64,000 nt of DNA from contig OX638324.1 of assembly GCA_951812825.1 (NCBI GenBank), positions 630,459-694,458 of the forward strand, written 5' to 3'. This stretch comes from an uncultured Dehalococcoidia bacterium. Lineage in GTDB: Bacteria > Chloroflexota > Dehalococcoidia > Lucifugimonadales > GCA-2712585. This document shows positions 16,625 through 25,393 of the stretch, piece after piece (position 1 is the first letter of the stretch; each line of letters begins with the position of its first letter). The notes beneath the pieces were generated by a model. That model searched no databases and was not told the origin of the DNA. It was given only the letters and a program-made list of their open reading frames with translations. The position numbers and the translations under genes are program-made.

Positions 16625-16810
16625 ATGGCAGTCACTCAACGAACAATCAGGCAGAGATTCAACGAAGCAGGAATAAACGCCCACGAAAAGCAGGTGGAGT
16701 CCACCACCGAAATCTACAACGTCATTGAAGAGAAATTCGCCAACCTCCCAGCCGACGACCTCACCACCATCGAACCCGCCTTCATCCAACCCACCCGCCT
16801 GGACCCCTAA
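16625..16810 (+). CDS. Small protein after amidase, possible accessory subunit
   Basis: 61 residues, MAVTQRTIRQRFNEAGINAH to the C-terminus, with a strong AAAGGAGG before the ATG. It is 37 nt downstream of the amidase and is short, acidic and helical-looking. That position and size recall GatC and the AtzG-like chaperone subunits that accompany amidases, but sequence similarity is not evident by eye. A role as amidase partner is inference only. Confidence 0.55.
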   Translation: MAVTQRTIRQRFNEAGINAHEKQVESTTEIYNVIEEKFANLPADDLTTIEPAFIQPTRLDP

Positions 16811-16822
16811 CCCCCCAACCTC

Positions 16823-16863
16823 ATGTCACCCCGAGCGCAGCGTGACGCAGCCGAAGGGTCTCG
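16823..16863. repeat. Interspersed repeat A, diverged copy
   Basis: ATGTCACCCCGAGCGCAGCG...GCCGAAGGGTCTCGCC, a variant of the TCATTCTGAG/GAATCTCGC family, shared with 62825-62868. It lies between two convergent genes. Confidence 0.65.
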
Positions 16864-16911
16864 CCACCGGCTAACAGCCACCCTTACCCGCGGCCTCGGG
16901 ATTAGCAAGAA

Positions 16912-18255
16912 CTACCGCAACTCCTCCTGGTGCGTCCGACAGAAATCGCTGATTATGTCAATCGTCCGGTCGATCTCCTCATCCGAGTGCGCCCCAGAAA
17001 TGAACCCCCGCGGACTCCGCGTTACAAACACCCCGTTGTTCATCAGGTGGTTCTTCATCGCGTACCCCTTCGGATTGTCCCGGTTCAGCAGCGACATATT
17101 CGCAATGTCGCGATAGTTCTCCAAAGGCTTGCGGGTGAAATACATCCCCCAGATCGACCCGAAGTTGTAGCATCGGGCATCAATCTCCAGCTCATCCGCC
17201 ATCGCGTTGAGCTCGTCGGTGATCTTATCTCCCAGACGCCACAGCTTCTTGTGAATCTCCCCGTCCCGCAGCAGCTCAATAGTCTTCAGCGCTGCCGCCA
17301 CGCCTATCACCTGGCCGTTATACGTCCCCTGAAAGAACACCGGCCCTTCCGGCTGAAATAGCGACATTATCTCCTTGTTGCCCGTAAGCGCCGCTATCGG
17401 GAACCCGTTGGCCATCGCCTTTCCGAAAACTCCCAGGTCCGGCGTCACTCCCAGCATAGCACCCGCGCCGCCCAGGTGGGTCCGGAATCCCGTCACCACC
17501 TCGTCAAACAGCAGAATGATGCCGTGCTTGTCGCACAGTTCCCGCAGTAACTGAAGGAAGTCCAGCCGCATCACCGGGCAGCCACCGCTGTACCCCGGCT
17601 CCACCACAATTGCCGCCAGCTCGTCCTTCTCCCGCTCTACGATGCGTTCCACCGCCTCGTTGTCGTTGAAGGGCGCCACCACTACGTGTTCCACCGTCGA
17701 CTGAAGCATTCCAGGATAATTCGCCACCGGCGTGGGATTGTCCGCCGGGCCCGCATCCTCCAGGTTCGGGCGTATGCTGACAATTAGATAGTCGTGCCAG
17801 CCGTGATAGCCGCCCTCGAACTTCAGCACCTTGGTCTTCCCGGTATAGGCGCGAGCCACCCGAACGGCGTTATACATCGGGTCCGAACCGCCGCCCCCGC
17901 ACAGGATGCTCATCTCCCCGCAGGGAATGATCTCCGAAAGCAGCTTCGTCAGCTCCAGCTCCTTCGGATGCGGCGTCGCCGAAAGCACCCCCTCGTCCTC
18001 CATCACATCGAAGACCGCCTGACGCACCTGCGGATCGTTGTACCCCAACACCGCCGGGCCGAAGGACCCGTGGTAGTCGATAAACTCGTTGTCGTCCACG
18101 TCCCAGATCCGCGAACCCAGCGTCTTCTTGATGAACAACGGGTACGGCTCGTACCAGCGTCCGTCCCCGATCACCCCCGCCGGCGAGTACTTCCGCGCCT
18201 CCTCGAACATCTTCAGCGTGTTTTCCGTCTTGATAGTCAGTTCAACGTCTAGCAC
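16912..18255 (-). CDS. Class III aminotransferase, glutamate-1-semialdehyde aminomutase-like
   Basis: 447 residues of fold-type I PLP enzyme. GGGGSDPMYNAVRVAR and YHGWHD bind PLP, LLFDEVVTGFR carries the ring-stacking Asp, and the Schiff-base Lys is in FGKAMANGFP at about 279. Similarity is to HemL, but no haem gene is near and the gene sits among catabolic hydrolases, so an omega-aminotransferase or another aminomutase is equally possible. The GTG start is preceded by GGAGGAAGAG. A strongly predicted single gene, convergent with the amidase unit. Confidence 0.85.
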   Translation of the reverse strand: MLDVELTIKTENTLKMFEEARKYSPAGVIGDGRWYEPYPLFIKKTLGSRIWDVDDNEFIDYHGSFGPAVLGYNDPQVRQAVFDVMEDEGVLSATPHPKELELTKLLSEIIPCGEMSILCGGGGSDPMYNAVRVARAYTGKTKVLKFEGGYHGWHDYLIVSIRPNLEDAGPADNPTPVANYPGMLQSTVEHVVVAPFNDNEAVERIVEREKDELAAIVVEPGYSGGCPVMRLDFLQLLRELCDKHGIILLFDEVVTGFRTHLGGAGAMLGVTPDLGVFGKAMANGFPIAALTGNKEIMSLFQPEGPVFFQGTYNGQVIGVAAALKTIELLRDGEIHKKLWRLGDKITDELNAMADELEIDARCYNFGSIWGMYFTRKPLENYRDIANMSLLNRDNPKGYAMKNHLMNNGVFVTRSPRGFISGAHSDEEIDRTIDIISDFCRTHQEELR

Positions 18256-18340
18256 GATCTCTTCCTCCTACGCTTTGCTGCCTCAAACCTTTTAGATACT
18301 CTTCTCAATGAAGAGGCCACACTTGGCCCTTTCTTCCATT

Positions 18341-18363
18341 TTCCCCCGAAGGCGGGAATCCAT
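18341..18363. repeat. Interspersed repeat B, copy 1
   Basis: TTCCCCCGAAGGCGGGAATCCATC, an imperfect palindrome shared with 22867-22895 and, diverged, with 59083 and 62878. Confidence 0.7.
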
Positions 18364-18387
18364 CTTCGTCCTTCCCTCTACACCCAA

Positions 18388-18426
18388 ATGTCATTCTGAG
18401 GAGGCCCCGCGACGAAGAATCTCGCC
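18388..18426. repeat. Interspersed repeat A, copy 2
   Basis: Nearly identical to the copies at 1799 and 21644 over about 38 bp. Confidence 0.85.
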
Positions 18427-18460
18427 CCCGCAATTACACCCCCATCCCTCCCCGTTTCCT

Positions 18461-18550
18461 CCCTTCTCCCGACCTGGGAGAAGGTTAGGTTGAGGGTCTC
18501 CCCCGTTCCCCCTCTTCCCCCTCGATGGGGGAAGATTGAGATGGGGGTGA
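18461..18550. repeat. Interspersed repeat C, two copies in tandem
   Basis: Copy at 18461-18500 (CCCTTCTCCCGACCTGGGAGAAGG then TTAGGTTGAGGGT) and copy at 18511-18550 (CTTCCCCCTCGATGGGGGAAG then ATTGAGATGGGGGTGA). Each forms a hairpin with a 3' purine-rich tail. Confidence 0.8.
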
Positions 18551-18598
18551 TTTAGGTGTGGTTAACCTCCCTCGTCTTCCATCTTGTCCAAAAACCCC

Positions 18599-19777
18599 CT
18601 ACTGCCCCATCCTATAACGCTGGACAGCGTTGCCGCACACAATCTTGTGCTTCACGTCTTCGTCCAACTGCCCCATCGTCCGCTCGATGACCTCCCCGGA
18701 GTCCGGCCAAACCCCGTCCGGGTGGGGATAGTCCGAGCCCCACATCAGGTTGTTTACCCCAATGAACTCAGCCATGTAGCCCACCGTCGGATCGTCCTGG
18801 AACGTCGTAGCTCCCTGCCGGAACCAGTACTCGCTCGGCATCAGGCTCAAGGACGGATCGAACTTCACGTCAATCAGGTTGTCCTTGTACTGAACGTCCA
18901 GACGCTCCGTAACGAAGGGCACCCACCCCGCTCCGCACTCTCCCAGCACAAACTGAAAATCGGGGAACTTCTCGCACGTCCCGCTCATGATGATGCTCGC
19001 GAGCCATTCCGAACCCGCCAGCTGGCTCAACGTCAAATACGTGCCCTTCTGCGCCAGCTCGTTCTGCTCCGCCTCCGCCGGACTGAACGCATCCCCCGAC
19101 TTCCGTTCCTTTGGCGGCTGCGGCACCCGAATCCCGCCCCCGCCTATGTGGAACGAAAGCGGCAGTCCCGTCTCTTCCGCCGCCTCCCATAGTGGGTCCC
19201 AATACCCGTCCCGCATGTAGATCGGCCACGTGAACGATGTATACAAGTCCGCACCCCTCAGACCCAGCTTCGCCGCTCGACGCAGCTCCTCCGCCGCGGT
19301 AATTGGGTCGCTTATCGGAATGCACGCCAGCGCATACCAACGCCCGGGCCGGGTGTTGCAGAAGTCCACCACCCACTCGTTGTAGATGCGATAGGTCGTC
19401 GTCAGCAGGTCCACGTCCTTAATCCGCATCCCCGCATTCGTCATCCCGTAGAGCACCTCTGCATCGACCCCGTCCATCTCCATGTCTTTCATCCGCAACT
19501 CCGGCGTCGACGGATGCGGCCCCCCCTCGTAGTACCCTACGTCATACATCCTGTCAATCCGGTATCGCAGGTTCCGACGTGGCGCCGTGAAGGCGAAGCC
19601 CAGCCCGCCTGCCACGCCCAACTCCGTCCCTTCCGCAACCCATCGAGGCCCCTCCTCCGTGTCGATCACCCGCGGCACCTCATCCTTTAGATGCGACGGC
19701 GCGTTGTCCACAAACAGGTCCCCCGGCAGCCAACTGAGGTCGATGTGCGAGTCCCCGGATACTCGATTGTATTCCAT
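18599..19777 (-). CDS. Amidohydrolase 2 family (metal-dependent TIM-barrel hydrolase)
   Basis: 392 residues. N-terminal SGDSHIDLSW supplies the metal-binding His. LSFHIGGGG and VNNLMWGSDYPHPDGVWP, with the conserved Asp, are typical of the ACMSD/amidohydrolase-2 group, which includes decarboxylases and lactonases of aromatic or keto acids. GGGGGGAGCG precedes the ATG. It has its own promoter-like element upstream (19807-19835) and is related in plan to the gene at 35354. The substrate is unknown. Confidence 0.85.
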   Translation of the reverse strand: MEYNRVSGDSHIDLSWLPGDLFVDNAPSHLKDEVPRVIDTEEGPRWVAEGTELGVAGGLGFAFTAPRRNLRYRIDRMYDVGYYEGGPHPSTPELRMKDMEMDGVDAEVLYGMTNAGMRIKDVDLLTTTYRIYNEWVVDFCNTRPGRWYALACIPISDPITAAEELRRAAKLGLRGADLYTSFTWPIYMRDGYWDPLWEAAEETGLPLSFHIGGGGIRVPQPPKERKSGDAFSPAEAEQNELAQKGTYLTLSQLAGSEWLASIIMSGTCEKFPDFQFVLGECGAGWVPFVTERLDVQYKDNLIDVKFDPSLSLMPSEYWFRQGATTFQDDPTVGYMAEFIGVNNLMWGSDYPHPDGVWPDSGEVIERTMGQLDEDVKHKIVCGNAVQRYRMGQ

Positions 19778-19806
19778 TACGCTCCCCCCTAGACACTAAT
19801 GCCGTG

Positions 19807-19835
19807 ACTATACAAGAGATACTACGTTTGGGCAA
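19807..19835 (-). promoter_or_regulatory. Putative promoter of amidohydrolase gene
   Basis: On the - strand TTGCCC, 17 nt, TATAGT, about 30 nt before the start at 19777. A good spacing and a good -10. Confidence 0.5.
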
Positions 19836-19940
19836 CAATCCCCCATCCTCACCGTTCTTGTAGGGGCTCCTCCTCTCCCCCAAAACCCCGCCCCATCCCA
19901 ACCGTAGCGCCCAACCCCCTCCCACGCCCATCCCCCAAAA

Positions 19941-19962
19941 CTTGCTGTCACGCAGTGGCCCC
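19941..19962. repeat. Interspersed repeat E, copy 2
   Basis: CTTGCTGTCACGCAGTGGCCCC, partner of 1883-1904. Confidence 0.6.
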
Positions 19963-20335
19963 TCTTTGTGACATCCTGCCCATTGCCTCCAATCTGCCCA
20001 CCCTGCTACCCTACCTCCATGAACACACCCAACATACTATCTCACCCTCTCTTCGCCCTGATGCGCCCTCTATTCTTGATACTTCTTCTCACCATATCCC
20101 TACAATTTCCCCGAAATTTTTTTGGAAACAGAAAACCCGTCCAAAATTGCCGAATTCACGCCTGCAACACCTCAAAAACCACAGAGTCGTTCCCCAAAAC
20201 AACTCTGCCCCCACGCCTGATGATCATGAAACGAAGCATTCGTTTCCGGTTCGTTCCCCATTTGTATTAGCGACCCCTTCTCAACAATTGCCCCTCCCAT
20301 CTCCCCTCACCCAATCCCCCTCCACACCTCCCCGG

Positions 20336-20364
20336 TTGACCCTTCCTTGAGGGACGGATACAAT
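20336..20364 (+). promoter_or_regulatory. Putative promoter of amidohydrolase gene
   Basis: TTGACC, 17 nt, TACAAT on the + strand, 47 nt before the ATG at 20412, with GGAGG between. Confidence 0.55.
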
Positions 20365-20411
20365 CGCGCCATCCCCAACACTTATCTCCCATTTGGAGGC
20401 CCGATACCGAC

Positions 20412-21623
20412 ATGAACCTCATCATCCGCAACGTTAACCTCATCGACGGCTCCGGCGCAGACCCAATCCCCTCCGCCAGCGTCGTAGTCGAAAACGGCGT
20501 CATCTCCTGGATCGGCGAAGGCGACGTCTCCTCCATGAACCGCTCCCACTACGAGGAGATCAACGGCCAGGATCTCACCCTCATGCCCGGCACCCTCGAC
20601 TGTCACGAGCACTTCTGCGGCGATGGCGGCAAGGACGGCGTCCGCATCATGAGCCAGCAGGCCGACGACCGCGACGTCCTCTTCGAACGCGCCGTCAACA
20701 ACGCTCGCCGCGCCCTCATGGCCGGACAGACCTCCGCCCGCGACGTCGGCTCCCCCCACGGAATCAGCATCACCCTCGCCCGCGCCGTCGCCGCCGGCGC
20801 CATCCCCGGCCCACGCATCACCGCCTCCGGCCAGTGGATCCAGTTCCCCACCACCTGGCCCGGCGCAAACATGCGCACCGTCAATTCCGCCGACCAGATG
20901 CGCGAGACCATCACCGCCCAGATAGCCCAGGGCGCAGGCCTCATCAAGGTCGGCGCCACCGGCGAGCACGAAGACGGTTCCGGCTACGGCACCCTCGGCT
21001 ACGACGTCGCCAAGATCGTCGCCGACATGGCCCACGCCGCCGGTCTCAAGGCCGCCGCCCACTGCTGGTACGCCCGACCCGAAGACACCCCCGGCGTCTT
21101 CGAAGGCGCGCGACAGGCCGTCGCCGCCGGCATCGACTCCATAGAGCACGGCACCCACATCGACGAAGAAACAGCCAAGCTCATGGCCGAAATGGGCACC
21201 TACCACGTCCCCACCCAGTCCACCTGGGACTATCCCGTCCGCGCAGCCAAACGGTGGAACATGCCCAGGTCCGACCTTGAAAAATACGAGCATCAGCGGG
21301 ATTCCTCCATAGCCAGCCTTAAGCGCTGCATGAAGTACGGCGTCAAAATCGTCGCCGGCACCGACGCGGGCGGTGCCCCCGTCCGTCACGGTACCCTCGT
21401 CCGCGAAATGGAACTCCTCGTCCTCTCCGGCATGTCGCCCATGGACTCTATTCGTGCCGCCACCGGCCTCGCCGCCGAACTCACCGGCACCCTGGACCAC
21501 GTCGGCACCGTCGAAGTCGGCAAACTCGCCGACCTGATCCTCGTCGACGGCGACCCCCTCTACGACATGCAGGCCCTCCGCAACATCTGGGCCGTCTTCC
21601 AGGGTGGCCAACGCATCCGCTAA
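20412..21623 (+). CDS. Amidohydrolase family protein (imidazolonepropionase / Xaa-Pro dipeptidase-like)
   Basis: 403 residues. The HxH is in GTLDCHEHFCG at about 60-62. A putative carboxylated Lys is in GLIKVGATGEHE, with His in AAAHCWYAR, His in IEHGTHID and Asp in AGTDAGGAPVRHG. This ligand set fits the binuclear Xaa-Pro dipeptidase/prolidase-like amidohydrolases (Sgx9260, imidazolonepropionase-like). It probably hydrolyses an amide or cyclic amide. The downstream Gfo/Idh/MocA gene on the same strand may belong to the same pathway. Confidence 0.85.
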   Translation: MNLIIRNVNLIDGSGADPIPSASVVVENGVISWIGEGDVSSMNRSHYEEINGQDLTLMPGTLDCHEHFCGDGGKDGVRIMSQQADDRDVLFERAVNNARRALMAGQTSARDVGSPHGISITLARAVAAGAIPGPRITASGQWIQFPTTWPGANMRTVNSADQMRETITAQIAQGAGLIKVGATGEHEDGSGYGTLGYDVAKIVADMAHAAGLKAAAHCWYARPEDTPGVFEGARQAVAAGIDSIEHGTHIDEETAKLMAEMGTYHVPTQSTWDYPVRAAKRWNMPRSDLEKYEHQRDSSIASLKRCMKYGVKIVAGTDAGGAPVRHGTLVREMELLVLSGMSPMDSIRAATGLAAELTGTLDHVGTVEVGKLADLILVDGDPLYDMQALRNIWAVFQGGQRIR

Positions 21624-21643
21624 CCCCTTCCCCCTGAATCCAC

Positions 21644-21680
21644 ATGTCATTCTGAGGAGGCCCCGCGACGAAGAATCTCG
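21644..21680. repeat. Interspersed repeat A, copy 3
   Basis: ATGTCATTCTGAGGAGGCCC...GACGAAGAATCTCG between two + strand genes. Confidence 0.85.
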
Positions 21681-21748
21681 TCACCGTAGCAACCGCCCTC
21701 CCCTCCCCCACACCAACACCCCACAGAAAGGCCCCAACCACACCCACC

Positions 21749-22849
21749 ATGACCACAGACAAAATCAAAGTCGGCATCATCGGTGCCAATCCCAACGTCG
21801 GCTGGGCCGGACGCGCCCACTTCCCCGCCCTCCTCAACCTCCCGGAGTTCCAGATCGCCGCCCTCTGCACCAGCAGGCCCGAAAGCGCCAAAGCCGCCGC
21901 CGAATACTACGGCGTCCCGACCTACTTCCACGACTTCCGCGAAATGGTCCAACAGCCGGACCTAGACGTTATCTCCGTATCCGTCAGAGTCACCCTCCAC
22001 CTTGAAATGGTCCTCGCCGCCCTCGCCGCGGGCAAGCACGTCTTCTGCGAATGGCCCCTCGGCAGAAACCTCGCCGAAGCGGAAGAAATGGCCTCCGCCG
22101 CTCGCGGGAAAAATCTGAACACCATGGTCGGCCTGCAGGCCCAGGGCGATCCCGTCCTCAACCGCCTCAAGCAGCTCCTCCAGGAAGGCTACGTCGGACA
22201 AGTGTTGAGCTGCAACATGACCCTCTTCACCGAAGGCCGAATCCACCTCGAATCCGCCGACGTCTGGGAAGCCGAATACGCGAACGGCGCATCAGCCCTA
22301 ACCATCGGCGGCGGACACACCCTGGATGCCCTCGCCTTCTGCGTCGCAGACTTCGAAGAAATCTCCGCCCAGGTCTCGACGGAACTCAAGCATCGCTACG
22401 TCTCCGACACCCAGACCTACGTCCCCGTTACCTCCCCTGACCACATCATCATCGGCGGCAAACTCGCCAACGGCGCCGCCGTCTCCGCCACCGTCGCCTA
22501 CGTCCCCTGGCATACCAGCGGCTGGAAAATGGAAGTCTACGGCTCGAAAGGCACCCTCGTTTCCACCTCAGATAGCTACCCTCAAATTGTCAAGCCCCGC
22601 CTCTTCGGCGCCCGCAAGGACGATAGTGGACTGAAGGAACTCTCCATCCCCGACGAACTGACCCGGATTCCGCCGGAAGTCCCCCAGGGCCCCGGATTCA
22701 ACGTCGCCCAACTCTTCCGCCGCATGGGCGAAGGCGTCCGCTCCAACCAACCAGCTCAGCCCGACTTCGACCGTGGCCTCCAGATCCACCGCCTCATCCA
22801 CACCATCGAAGAGTCCTCCCGCACCGGCAAACGCCTCAAAGTCCAATAA
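21749..22849 (+). CDS. Gfo/Idh/MocA family oxidoreductase
   Basis: 366 residues: N-terminal Rossmann fold (KVGIIGANPNVGWAGRAHFP) and the C-terminal alpha/beta domain with GGGHTLDALAF. The usual EKP motif, whose Lys takes part in catalysis, reads CEWPLGRN. EWPLG is the form seen in Gal80-type members, some of which are regulators rather than enzymes. It probably binds NAD(P), but dehydrogenase activity should not be assumed. The start is the ATG at 21749 after a repeat-containing gap. Confidence 0.8.
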   Translation: MTTDKIKVGIIGANPNVGWAGRAHFPALLNLPEFQIAALCTSRPESAKAAAEYYGVPTYFHDFREMVQQPDLDVISVSVRVTLHLEMVLAALAAGKHVFCEWPLGRNLAEAEEMASAARGKNLNTMVGLQAQGDPVLNRLKQLLQEGYVGQVLSCNMTLFTEGRIHLESADVWEAEYANGASALTIGGGHTLDALAFCVADFEEISAQVSTELKHRYVSDTQTYVPVTSPDHIIIGGKLANGAAVSATVAYVPWHTSGWKMEVYGSKGTLVSTSDSYPQIVKPRLFGARKDDSGLKELSIPDELTRIPPEVPQGPGFNVAQLFRRMGEGVRSNQPAQPDFDRGLQIHRLIHTIEESSRTGKRLKVQ

Positions 22850-22866
22850 CCCCCAGCCAACAACTC

Positions 22867-22895
22867 CGTCATTCCCACGAAGGCGGGAATCCATC
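22867..22895. repeat. Interspersed repeat B, copy 2
   Basis: CGTCATTCCCACGAAGGCGG then GAATCCATC, imperfect inverted repeat around GAAGGCGG. Confidence 0.75.
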
Positions 22896-22943
22896 CTCTA
22901 CCCACATACAATACCAACCGCAATGCCTTCCCCCTCCACCCCC

Positions 22944-22980
22944 ATGTCATTCTGAGGAGGCGCCGCGACGAAGAATCTCA
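22944..22980. repeat. Interspersed repeat A, copy 4
   Basis: Differs from copy 3 by single bases (GGCGCC for GGCCCC). Confidence 0.85.
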
Positions 22981-23051
22981 CCCCCATCCACACCCAATCC
23001 CCCCACATCCCGTTCCATCGCGAATGGCCCCAGCCGAAACCCCACCCAACC

Positions 23052-23079
23052 TGTAGGGGCTGGTTTGAGACCAGCCCTC
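23052..23079. repeat. Repeat D, palindromic element
   Basis: TGTAGGGGCTGGTTTGAGAC then CAGCCCTC: a GGGCTGGT/ACCAGCCC inverted repeat. Partial relatives of its start are near 19859 and 35313. Confidence 0.5.
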
Positions 23080-23104
23080 TTCCCCCTCCTCCAACCCAAC
23101 CAAA

Positions 23105-23140
23105 CGCAAAAGCGCCCGGTCTCTAATGAGACCGGGCGCC
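23105..23140 (-). terminator. Rho-independent terminator of solute-binding protein 1
   Basis: On the - strand a perfect 12-bp stem (GCGCCCGGTCTC on +, with its complement 4 nt later) is followed by TTTT. It begins 40 nt after the stop codon at 23180. Confidence 0.85.
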
Positions 23141-23179
23141 TTTCATTTCCCTTTGCGAATCAGTTTGGGGAGGTAACCC

Positions 23180-25087
23180 CTACCTCAGCGTCGCGTACTC
23201 CCACTTGACCGTTGCGGACCGCAGCCCCAGGTACTCCTCAATTACTTCAGGGTCATACCCATAAGTCTGGAAGTACCAGAACAGCGGCACTGTCGCGTAG
23301 TTGTCATACAGGTAGTCGCCCAACGCCTCCATCTGCTGGATCCGCCTCACCTTGTCGATGGTAACCTCAAACTCCCTTATCATCCGGTCCAGGTCCGGGT
23401 GATCGAAGGTGTGTGAAGTGAAGTTCTGATCGATGTGTGCAGGTATCTTCAGGTTCAAGACCATCTGCAGCTCGTGTGATACCCGACCAAAGGGCATCAT
23501 TCCGGCTCCCACATCCAATCCGTACTCCTTCATCTGTCCCCAGAGATTGTCCGTCTGGTCCACTGAACCAATCTGAATGCCAACGGCCTTCCAGTAGTTG
23601 GCCACTGTTTCTGTCAGGTCCCCGACTTCAGGAATAACGCTGGAAGCGCCGAACTTGACCTCCATATTGAAGCCGTCGGGATAGCCCGCCTCCGCCAGAA
23701 GCCGCTTGGCCTCCTCGGGATCGTATGGATACGGCACGAAACTATCTTTGAAGCCATAGTCCGTGGGTGGGAATATGTGGGTAACGGGCATGAACGCCAT
23801 TTCGCCGCCGTAGAAGACCTGATTCATCTCTTCCCGGTTGATTGCGATGTTCAGGGCCTTCCTCACTCTCAAGTCTAGCAGTGGGTTATTATCGTTCAAC
23901 GTCACGCCAAACTTTTCCGTAGCTCCTTCGGGAAGCTGGTAGAACTGACCGCCCCAGTGCAATTCCACCATGTTGGAGGGCTGGGTGCTCCGAACTACCG
24001 CGAAGCCCCTGTCCCGAATCCTCTGAACTCCCTCCACCGTGTTGGAGATAATGGACATCTGCACTTCTTTGGTCAGCAGCACCGCCTCTCGGGTGGCCTG
24101 CTCCCGGATCAGCCGGAACTCCAACTCATCCATCTCCGCCGTCTGACGCCAGTGATTATCGACCTTCTCATACAGGAAATGGTCGTTAATCTCATGGCTC
24201 ACAAACCTGAAGGCGCCTGTGCCAACCGGATGGGCCGAATAACCCTCATCTCCTACTGCGTTCCAGTAGTCCTCGCTCTGCATCACGAATGTGAGCTCAG
24301 ACGCCCAGAAGTCCAGGATAGGCTCCGGTGCCGAAATGTTCATGTCAATTTCATAGGGGCCCTTCACGTCGAAGTGACTCTCGTCAGGAAGCCAACGCTG
24401 CCAGAACACCGCACCCGTCAGCGCTGCGTCCTCCTTGGTCACCTCGCGCCACGTATGGACCACATCATCGGCGTTGAATTCAACACCCTGCCAGCCGGGA
24501 GCGTCGTTGAACATCACGCCATCTTGCAGCTGGAAGGACCAGGTAGTGCCGTCCGAACTGATGGAGTATTCCTTCGCCAATTGCGGCTCGAACTCATAGG
24601 TCACCCGGTGATTCCCAATCAAGAAGTCGAACGCCGGGCGAATGTGAATAACGCCCCCAAATCCGGCCTTCCTCGGCAACGTATCCTGAATCACCATTGG
24701 CGGCATAGCTACCGCAACCCTCGAAACCACCGGCTCCGGCGCCATCGTAGGTGCCATCGTCGGAGTAGGAGCCGCCGTCGGCGCTGGAGTAGGCACTGCC
24801 GCGCGCACTATGCGCTCGATGTCTTCCTGAGACAGAGGCTCCGGTTGGTCACCCGCCGCTTCGGCCAGTGCAGCGCCAATGGAGGTGCTCACTTCCATCA
24901 TCGTCTGTTCTAGCCGCACGGCCACCTGGTCCGCTATTGCTGCAGCATCAACGGGCGCTGCCGATGGCGCAGATGCGGGCGTTTCCTCCTCATCATCCCC
25001 TCCACACGCAACAATCACCAGCAGTGCACATCCCAACATCGTCAACATTATCATTACTTTCCAGGTTTTCTGTCGCCAAGCATCCAT
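23180..25087 (-). CDS. ABC transporter substrate-binding lipoprotein, family 5 (peptide/nickel type), paralogue 1
   Basis: 635 residues. The lipoprotein signal ends LLVIVACGG with the lipidated Cys at about 28. An acidic stretch follows, then a predicted amphipathic helix of about 50 residues and a Pro/Thr/Ala linker. The SBP_bac_5 domain starts near residue 130 (VTYEFEPQLAKEYSISSDG, TWSFQLQDGVMF; later VRKALNIAINREEMN and LLAEAGYPDGFNM). It captures oligopeptides or similar solutes outside the membrane. It is the most diverged of five tandem paralogues and lacks the HMGPSRHHEYTVPVY C-terminus of the others. No permease is near. Confidence 0.9.
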   Translation of the reverse strand: MDAWRQKTWKVMIMLTMLGCALLVIVACGGDDEEETPASAPSAAPVDAAAIADQVAVRLEQTMMEVSTSIGAALAEAAGDQPEPLSQEDIERIVRAAVPTPAPTAAPTPTMAPTMAPEPVVSRVAVAMPPMVIQDTLPRKAGFGGVIHIRPAFDFLIGNHRVTYEFEPQLAKEYSISSDGTTWSFQLQDGVMFNDAPGWQGVEFNADDVVHTWREVTKEDAALTGAVFWQRWLPDESHFDVKGPYEIDMNISAPEPILDFWASELTFVMQSEDYWNAVGDEGYSAHPVGTGAFRFVSHEINDHFLYEKVDNHWRQTAEMDELEFRLIREQATREAVLLTKEVQMSIISNTVEGVQRIRDRGFAVVRSTQPSNMVELHWGGQFYQLPEGATEKFGVTLNDNNPLLDLRVRKALNIAINREEMNQVFYGGEMAFMPVTHIFPPTDYGFKDSFVPYPYDPEEAKRLLAEAGYPDGFNMEVKFGASSVIPEVGDLTETVANYWKAVGIQIGSVDQTDNLWGQMKEYGLDVGAGMMPFGRVSHELQMVLNLKIPAHIDQNFTSHTFDHPDLDRMIREFEVTIDKVRRIQQMEALGDYLYDNYATVPLFWYFQTYGYDPEVIEEYLGLRSATVKWEYATLR

Positions 25088-25146
25088 CGAAGTTACCCCC
25101 TGTCTTCAAAATCTAGGATGGGTTCCCGCCCGCAGGCGTTCACCGA

Positions 25147-25175
25147 ATCTTAAAGGAACGCAATTTGAGTGTCAA
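25147..25175 (-). promoter_or_regulatory. Promoter of solute-binding protein 1
   Basis: TTGACA, 17 nt, TAAGAT on the - strand, about 60 nt upstream of the start at 25087. Confidence 0.7.
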
Positions 25176-25327
25176 CTTCGATAATCGGCACGCCGAATTG
25201 CGCAAGACTTCACCAGGTCATGCCGAATCGCTCAGTCACTTCCATTCAACTTACGAAACTCGCAATCTCCCCCTCCCCATCAGTGGTTGAACGTCCACCA
25301 CCGTCTCGCACCCCTAGTTGCGACTCA

Positions 25328-25363
25328 ACAAAAACAATCGCCCTCCGGTTGGAGGGCGATTGT
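25328..25363 (-). terminator. Terminator of solute-binding protein 2
   Basis: A 13-bp stem ACAATCGCCCTCC with its complement, 4-nt loop, followed on the - strand by TTTTTG. It lies about 30 nt after the stop at 25394. Confidence 0.88.
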
Positions 25364-25393
25364 CCGCCAGTCGTCTAGCTATGCGAGTTGATC

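Larger units (their letters stand above)
18256..18598. other. Repeat-filled intergenic region
   Basis: About 340 nt between two - strand genes, with no convincing ORF. It contains one copy of repeat B (18341), one of repeat A (18388) and two of repeat C (18461, 18511) in tandem order, a repeat cluster. Confidence 0.7.
19778..20411. other. Long divergent intergenic region
   Basis: Over 600 nt between divergent amidohydrolase genes. Both ends hold promoter-like elements (19807-19835 on -, 20336-20364 on +). A repeat E copy lies at 19941. A TGTAGGGGCTCC segment near 19859 resembles the repeat D start. The AT-rich 20030-20270 stretch has short open frames without ribosome binding sites or recognisable protein features; I do not call a gene there. 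Confidence 0.6.
22850..23104. other. Repeat-filled intergenic region
   Basis: Between convergent genes. It holds repeat B (22867), repeat A (22944) and repeat D (23052) followed by the terminator at 23105. No ORF is supported. Confidence 0.65.

Noticed and set aside
19955-20350. Possible + strand gene in the long gap between amidohydrolases
   Set aside because: No ribosome-binding site, no recognisable domain, overlapping open frames in two phases, and it runs through repeat E and the region before a good promoter.
20382-21650. Long Gly/Val/Asp-rich frame antisense to the amidohydrolase at 20412
   Set aside because: Antisense shadow of a high-GC gene; the sense frame has catalytic motifs, a promoter and normal length.
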